DNA from: UMGS1696 sp964623635 | Lineage (GTDB): Bacteria; Bacillota; Clostridia; Oscillospirales; CAG-272 | Direction of reading: 5' to 3' | Assembly (NCBI GenBank): GCA_964623635.1 | Contig: CAZUUA010000002.1 | Location: 1-64,000 of the forward strand | Length of the DNA stretch: 64,000 bases | Shown here: positions 60,336 to 64,000 of the stretch, in pieces | Position numbering within the stretch: position 1 is the first letter of the stretch | Layout of the letters: each line of letters opens with the position of its first letter | The notes under the pieces: generated by a model | The model's input: the letters and a program-made list of their open reading frames with translations, nothing else | What the model was told of the DNA's origin: nothing | The model's database searches: none | Translations under genes and position numbers: made by a program

Positions 60336-62726
60336 TCAAACCAATTCCTGCGGCGGCAGCTTGTCCGGTGGGAAGGGCATGGAGAAGGTCACACGGCCGG
60401 TCACATGGCGCACTTCATACCAGGTCAGATCCCCATCGGTCACATATTCGCCTTCGAAGGGCTGCGTGACAAAGTAGAAATCCCGGTGGGAATTGCGCAG
60501 TACCTGCAGATCGGTCTTGCAATAGTTTTCACCAAAGAAGCGCACCGTGGCATCCTGTAATCCATCCACCTCGATCCGGCGGCGATATTGAGCGCTGACC
60601 GGTGGGATCTCACTGCAGCTGACAACGCCATCCTGTTGCTCTACGAACACTCTGCATTCCCGATGCTCGGCTTTTGGAAAATGATAGGTAGCAAAGCCAT
60701 CCTCCAGAATCGTCTCGTAGCCATCCAAAATCGGCGCACCCAAGGGGAAGTGCAGGCTTGTCTTTACAGTGGTGGAAGGCGAATACACAGAGAACACAAA
60801 GGCACCATCGTGACGGTGGGTCATGAGTACCGGCGGCTTGACACCATCTCGTTTGTCCAGCCGGATCCGGATCCCCAGCTTGTCCAGAGCCAACCGCAGG
60901 AAGCTTTCCCCGATGGGAGAGCCCACGTTGTACGCCTTGGACACAATGCCCCGGAGCCAGATCGCATTTTGCACCTGCGCCGCTATGCACCGATCGCCTG
61001 CTGTAGCCCAGCCATTGTCGTCCGCTGCTGCAGCTACCGTGGACACACCGCCGCCGGAGAGAATGGCATCCACCTGGATCGTACCGGCAGGCTGTCCATC
61101 GATGCACAGGGGAAGCGCACCGTCCAGCGGCTCTGCATGGGACAAATGGAAATAGGTCAGAAAGTCCGCTGTGGCCCGACTGGTATTGCCATAGAAGATC
61201 ACACGCCCACCTTCGCCGGCATACCGCAGGATCCGCTTCGCAAAGGCCGAATCGGTGGTCGGCACCGGCGTGATCAAAATGCTGTTTTCATACAGAGAAA
61301 TGTCGTGTCGGCAGAAATTGTCCGTGGAGACCACTGTGGTGATGGGACAGGCATCGTTGATGGCGCCCCGGATGAACCAGTCTCCGGCGTACATTTCGGA
61401 CAGTTCCACGCCGGTTGTGGCATGGTTGTATTCGTCAAAGGGATATACCCAAACCACCGGCGAGACGGCGTCCGGTGCATCCTTGATCGCCTTACGCAAA
61501 TGGGGGATCGGCTCGTTGATGCAGTCCTTCGGCATATCTCCAAAAACATTGTCAATGGAGAGCAGATTCAGGTGGGTCGGCGGTTCGATGTTCCCCTGGC
61601 CATCCAGACGTGCCACGCTGAGCGGCAGATAGATATCGTGGGGCTGGCTGTTGTACCGGTCGTACCACGGCGAGTTGGCCCACCAGATATCGTGGATGTA
61701 AAACCGGAATAAGTACGGGTGTCGGATATTTTCCGTGTCGTGGGGCAGTCCGGCGATCCGGGACATATAGCCCATCAGCTCCAGTCCAAAATCCCCATTG
61801 ATGGCAGCCCACGGAGAATTCGGCGGCGGCAGCAGATCGTATTCCCCGTCGTAAATGGTACGCAGCGGCACGCCGTCGGTGGCAAAGTCGATGCCCATGG
61901 ACATATTGGTGCCACGGGTCTCGATGGGATAGTCCGGACACTCCCGGCGAAAATCCTGCCAGAACTGCACCACATCCTGTCGAACCCCGGCAAGCTCCTC
62001 TTCGTGGAACCGCTTTCCATCGAAGATCGCACCCAGTGCCGACCAGGTCTCTCGTCCAAAGCCCAGCCCATTGGAGAACCAGATGTAGTCAAAGCCCATG
62101 TCCTGCAGGAACACACGGCTCTGGGCCCCAAAGAAGGTACCAAAGGGAAGACCTTCCGGGATCCCATTGGGGAAGGCAGCATAGTGGGTGTCGTCGCCGT
62201 GCAGCCGGGCATAGGAGCAGACCATGGTGGCTTTCCCCATGTCGTTGCCCAGACAGATCTCGTTGTGCCGTTCGTACTTGAAGGAAGAACGGGCAAACTC
62301 CGGACCGGGATCAAAGGTGGTGCCCACACGAATGAGCGTATCACTGCCCAGCACTTCTTTACCGATCTGCTTCAGCGTTGCCACAATGTCGTGCAGGATC
62401 CGGTAGGTCATGACTGGTGGATCGTCGCACATCCGATAGCACCGGGTGTGGAGCCCCAGTCCATCCGGGTCGATGGCGGAATGGCTGGCTTCCCGATTGT
62501 TGGCACCACCGATGTACATGGCCCAGGAGAAGGACTCGTCCAGCTCTCCCCGGTAATCCAACAGCTCACTGCCATCCGCAGACCAAAGCAGCACCGACAC
62601 ACAAGGCACGTCGTGTACCAGCGGCCGCCAATCGGTGAATACCTGTCGGCATACCGCTTCGATATAGGCCGGATCCGTCTGGTGAAAGGGCTTCAGGCTC
62701 ATTTCCAATGTGATATTCTGTAGCAT
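60336..62726 (-). CDS. Large protein of unknown function, possibly carbohydrate-active
   Basis: 796 residues, no signal peptide. The start fits GAGG-8-ATG at 62726. The N-terminal half has barrel-like strands (CVSVLLWSADGSELLDY, YIWFSNGLGFGRETWSALG, HPYLFRFYIHDIWWANSPW, VVWVYPFDEYNHAT) and many aromatic residues; about 500-600 looks like a GATase-type flavodoxin segment (GRVIFYGNTSRATADF), and a beta-sandwich may end it. The make-up recalls large glycosidases with a glutamine-amidotransferase-like domain, but I could not place it in a family. A perfect TTGACA promoter lies upstream. Confidence 0.82.
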   Translation of the reverse strand: MLQNITLEMSLKPFHQTDPAYIEAVCRQVFTDWRPLVHDVPCVSVLLWSADGSELLDYRGELDESFSWAMYIGGANNREASHSAIDPDGLGLHTRCYRMCDDPPVMTYRILHDIVATLKQIGKEVLGSDTLIRVGTTFDPGPEFARSSFKYERHNEICLGNDMGKATMVCSYARLHGDDTHYAAFPNGIPEGLPFGTFFGAQSRVFLQDMGFDYIWFSNGLGFGRETWSALGAIFDGKRFHEEELAGVRQDVVQFWQDFRRECPDYPIETRGTNMSMGIDFATDGVPLRTIYDGEYDLLPPPNSPWAAINGDFGLELMGYMSRIAGLPHDTENIRHPYLFRFYIHDIWWANSPWYDRYNSQPHDIYLPLSVARLDGQGNIEPPTHLNLLSIDNVFGDMPKDCINEPIPHLRKAIKDAPDAVSPVVWVYPFDEYNHATTGVELSEMYAGDWFIRGAINDACPITTVVSTDNFCRHDISLYENSILITPVPTTDSAFAKRILRYAGEGGRVIFYGNTSRATADFLTYFHLSHAEPLDGALPLCIDGQPAGTIQVDAILSGGGVSTVAAAADDNGWATAGDRCIAAQVQNAIWLRGIVSKAYNVGSPIGESFLRLALDKLGIRIRLDKRDGVKPPVLMTHRHDGAFVFSVYSPSTTVKTSLHFPLGAPILDGYETILEDGFATYHFPKAEHRECRVFVEQQDGVVSCSEIPPVSAQYRRRIEVDGLQDATVRFFGENYCKTDLQVLRNSHRDFYFVTQPFEGEYVTDGDLTWYEVRHVTGRVTFSMPFPPDKLPPQELV

Positions 62727-62769
62727 GAAAAATTCCTCACTTTGTGGGTTTACCAGAATGCATAGCTGT

Positions 62770-62798
62770 ATTGTAGCATACAGTGGTGCGCTTGTCAA
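62770..62798 (-). promoter_or_regulatory. Sigma-A promoter for the large unknown protein
   Basis: On the minus strand TTGACA (62793-62798), 17-bp spacer, TACAAT (62770-62775), 44 bases before the ATG. Confidence 0.85.
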
Positions 62799-62820
62799 TA
62801 CAAAATGGGAAATCTGCATA

Positions 62821-62880
62821 AAAAATTGGCTTTGCTCGCCATGGAAAACCATGTGACGAAAGCAAAGCCAATTCCATTTT
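62821..62880. terminator. Terminator of the ABC exporter gene
   Basis: AATTGGCTTTGCT and AGCAAAGCCAATT form a 13-bp perfect stem with a further CATGG-aaaa-CCATG hairpin inside; A- and T-rich runs flank both sides. Confidence 0.92.
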
Positions 62881-62882
62881 TA

Positions 62883-64000
62883 TTATTCCAATTCGAAAGC
62901 ACCGGTGTAGAGCTGGTAGTAGGTGCCCCGTTCTTCGATCAGCTTGTCGTGGTTGCCCCGTTCGATGATCCGGCCATGGTCCAAAACCATGATCACATCG
63001 GAGTCCATAACGGTAGACAACCGGTGTGCAATCACGAATACGGTACGGCCTTCCATCAGCTTGTCCATACCACGCTGCACGATGGCCTCGGTTCTGGTGT
63101 CGATGGAGGAGGTAGCCTCGTCCATGATCATGACCGGCGGATCGGCTACGGCGGCACGGGCAATGGCAATGAGCTGCCGCTGTCCCTGAGACAGGTTGGC
63201 GCCGTTGTTGTTCAGCTGGGTCTGGTAACCGGCCGGCAGACGGGTGATGAAGTCATCGGCACCGGCCAGCTTGGCAGCAGCGATACATTCGTCATCCGTA
63301 GCATCCAGCCGACCATAGCGGATGTTGTCCATGACCGTGCCGGTGAACAGGTTGGTTTCCTGCAATACGATACCCAAAGAGCGGCGCAGGTCGGACTTTT
63401 TGATCTTGTTGATGTTGATCCCATCGTACCGGATCTTGCCGTCTGCAATGTCGTAGAACCGGTTGATCAGGTTGGTGATGGTGGTCTTCCCGGCGCCGGT
63501 AGCTCCCACAAATGCCACCTTCTGCCCCGGCTCCGCATACACCGATACATCGTGCAGAACGGTCTTGCCTTCCTCGTACCCGAAGTCCACCTCGGTCAGC
63601 CGTACGTCACCCTTCAGCTCGGTGTAGGTGATGGTACCGTCGTCGTGGTGCGGATGCTTCCATGCCCACTTGCCGGTACGTTCGGTGGTCTCGGTGATAT
63701 TGCCGTTTGCATCGATCTTGGCATTCACCAGCGTCACATACCCATCGTCGGCTTCCGGCTCTGCATCCATCAGAGAGAATACACGCTCTGCACCGGCACA
63801 ACCCATGACAATGGCGTTGATCTGCTGGGAAAGCTGGTTGACGTTACCGGTGAACTGTCTTGCCATGTTCAGGAAGGGGACCACGATACTGATGCCCAAT
63901 GCCTTGCCGGACAGGGACAGGTTCGGGACCTCCAGCAGCAGCAATACACCGCCAAACAGTGCCAGAGAAACGTACACAATGTTACCGATGTTGGAGATGA
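62883..64000 (-). CDS. ABC exporter (permease-ATPase), 3' part
   Basis: About 370 residues reach the window edge without a start. The end of a transmembrane domain (LALFGGVLLLLEVPNLSLSG, LSQQINAIVMGCAGAERVF) is followed by the insert RTGKWAWKHPHHDDG typical of clostridial heterodimer-like exporters, then Walker A GATGAGKTT, Q-loop VLQETNLFTG, signature NLSQGQRQL, Walker B VMIMDEATSSID and AHRLSTV. All ATPase motifs are intact. Multidrug or peptide export is the family role; the cargo is unknown. The 5' part, and perhaps a partner subunit, lie beyond the edge. Confidence 0.93.
   Translation of the reverse strand, partial: ISNIGNIVYVSLALFGGVLLLLEVPNLSLSGKALGISIVVPFLNMARQFTGNVNQLSQQINAIVMGCAGAERVFSLMDAEPEADDGYVTLVNAKIDANGNITETTERTGKWAWKHPHHDDGTITYTELKGDVRLTEVDFGYEEGKTVLHDVSVYAEPGQKVAFVGATGAGKTTITNLINRFYDIADGKIRYDGININKIKKSDLRRSLGIVLQETNLFTGTVMDNIRYGRLDATDDECIAAAKLAGADDFITRLPAGYQTQLNNNGANLSQGQRQLIAIARAAVADPPVMIMDEATSSIDTRTEAIVQRGMDKLMEGRTVFVIAHRLSTVMDSDVIMVLDHGRIIERGNHDKLIEERGTYYQLYTGAFELE

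Overview
The window reads as a chromosomal piece of an anaerobic, spore-forming Clostridia-type Firmicute, most likely of the Oscillospiraceae/Ruminococcaceae kind. Evidence: sporulation genes (yqfC, yqfD, a ylbJ/spoVV homologue), many sigma-A style promoters with 17-bp spacers, GGAGG ribosome sites, oxygen-sensitive radical enzymes (a glycyl radical enzyme and an anaerobic sulfatase-maturase type radical SAM protein), and many genes for plant or host glycans. GC content is moderate (about mid-50s % by eye). No phage, plasmid, CRISPR or intact insertion sequence was seen.

Layout. 0-6 kb: tRNA-Ser(UGA), a small membrane protein, yqfCD, ylbJ, a small Cys protein, prfB and a SPOUT methyltransferase. 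6-8.6 kb: a Tet(M)/EF-G-like GTPase fused to a Rae1/YacP-type NYN nuclease domain. 8.6-16.6 kb: pectin-type beta-helix enzyme, GpsA-like dehydrogenase, TagA-type glycosyltransferase, acyl carrier protein, sugar isomerase and radical SAM maturase, with about ten copies of one intergenic repeat between them. 16.7-22 kb: recQ, then a lysine-riboswitch-controlled dapA-dapB-isomerase operon. 22-26 kb: queA and a two-component system with two membrane proteins. 26-30 kb: a wall-anchored CBM9-like protein, rimM-trmD, an amidase and a TtcA-like protein. 30-41 kb: an unusual operon combining two sugar-type ABC permeases, a very long HlyD-like adaptor, a MacB-like protein, two paralogous propeller/solute-binding lipoproteins and a formate/nitrite-type channel. 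41-48 kb: GH27, an MBL-fold hydrolase, an esterase, a phosphodiesterase and an unassigned glycyl radical enzyme. 48-50 kb: smpB, a nitroreductase-pentapeptide fusion and tmRNA. 50-64 kb: solute-binding lipoprotein, GH116, GH5, an AraC regulator with uxaA-uxaB-trxA, a large protein of unknown function, and the 3' part of an ABC exporter.

How the genes fit together. The glycan genes suggest uptake of oligosaccharides by binding-protein transporters, then cytoplasmic trimming (GH27, GH116, GH5 and the beta-helix enzyme all lack signal peptides), with galacturonate flowing through UxaB and UxaA. A second theme is translation: RF2, RimM, TrmD, QueA, TtcA-like, SPOUT methyltransferase, SmpB and tmRNA, plus the GTPase-nuclease fusion next to prfB, which is the best candidate here for a little-described system. 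The third notable element is repeat DNA: a MITE-like family with inverted ends and internal-deletion forms, and a separate dispersed element whose hairpin arms change in a compensating way and which lies co-oriented with the preceding transcription unit.
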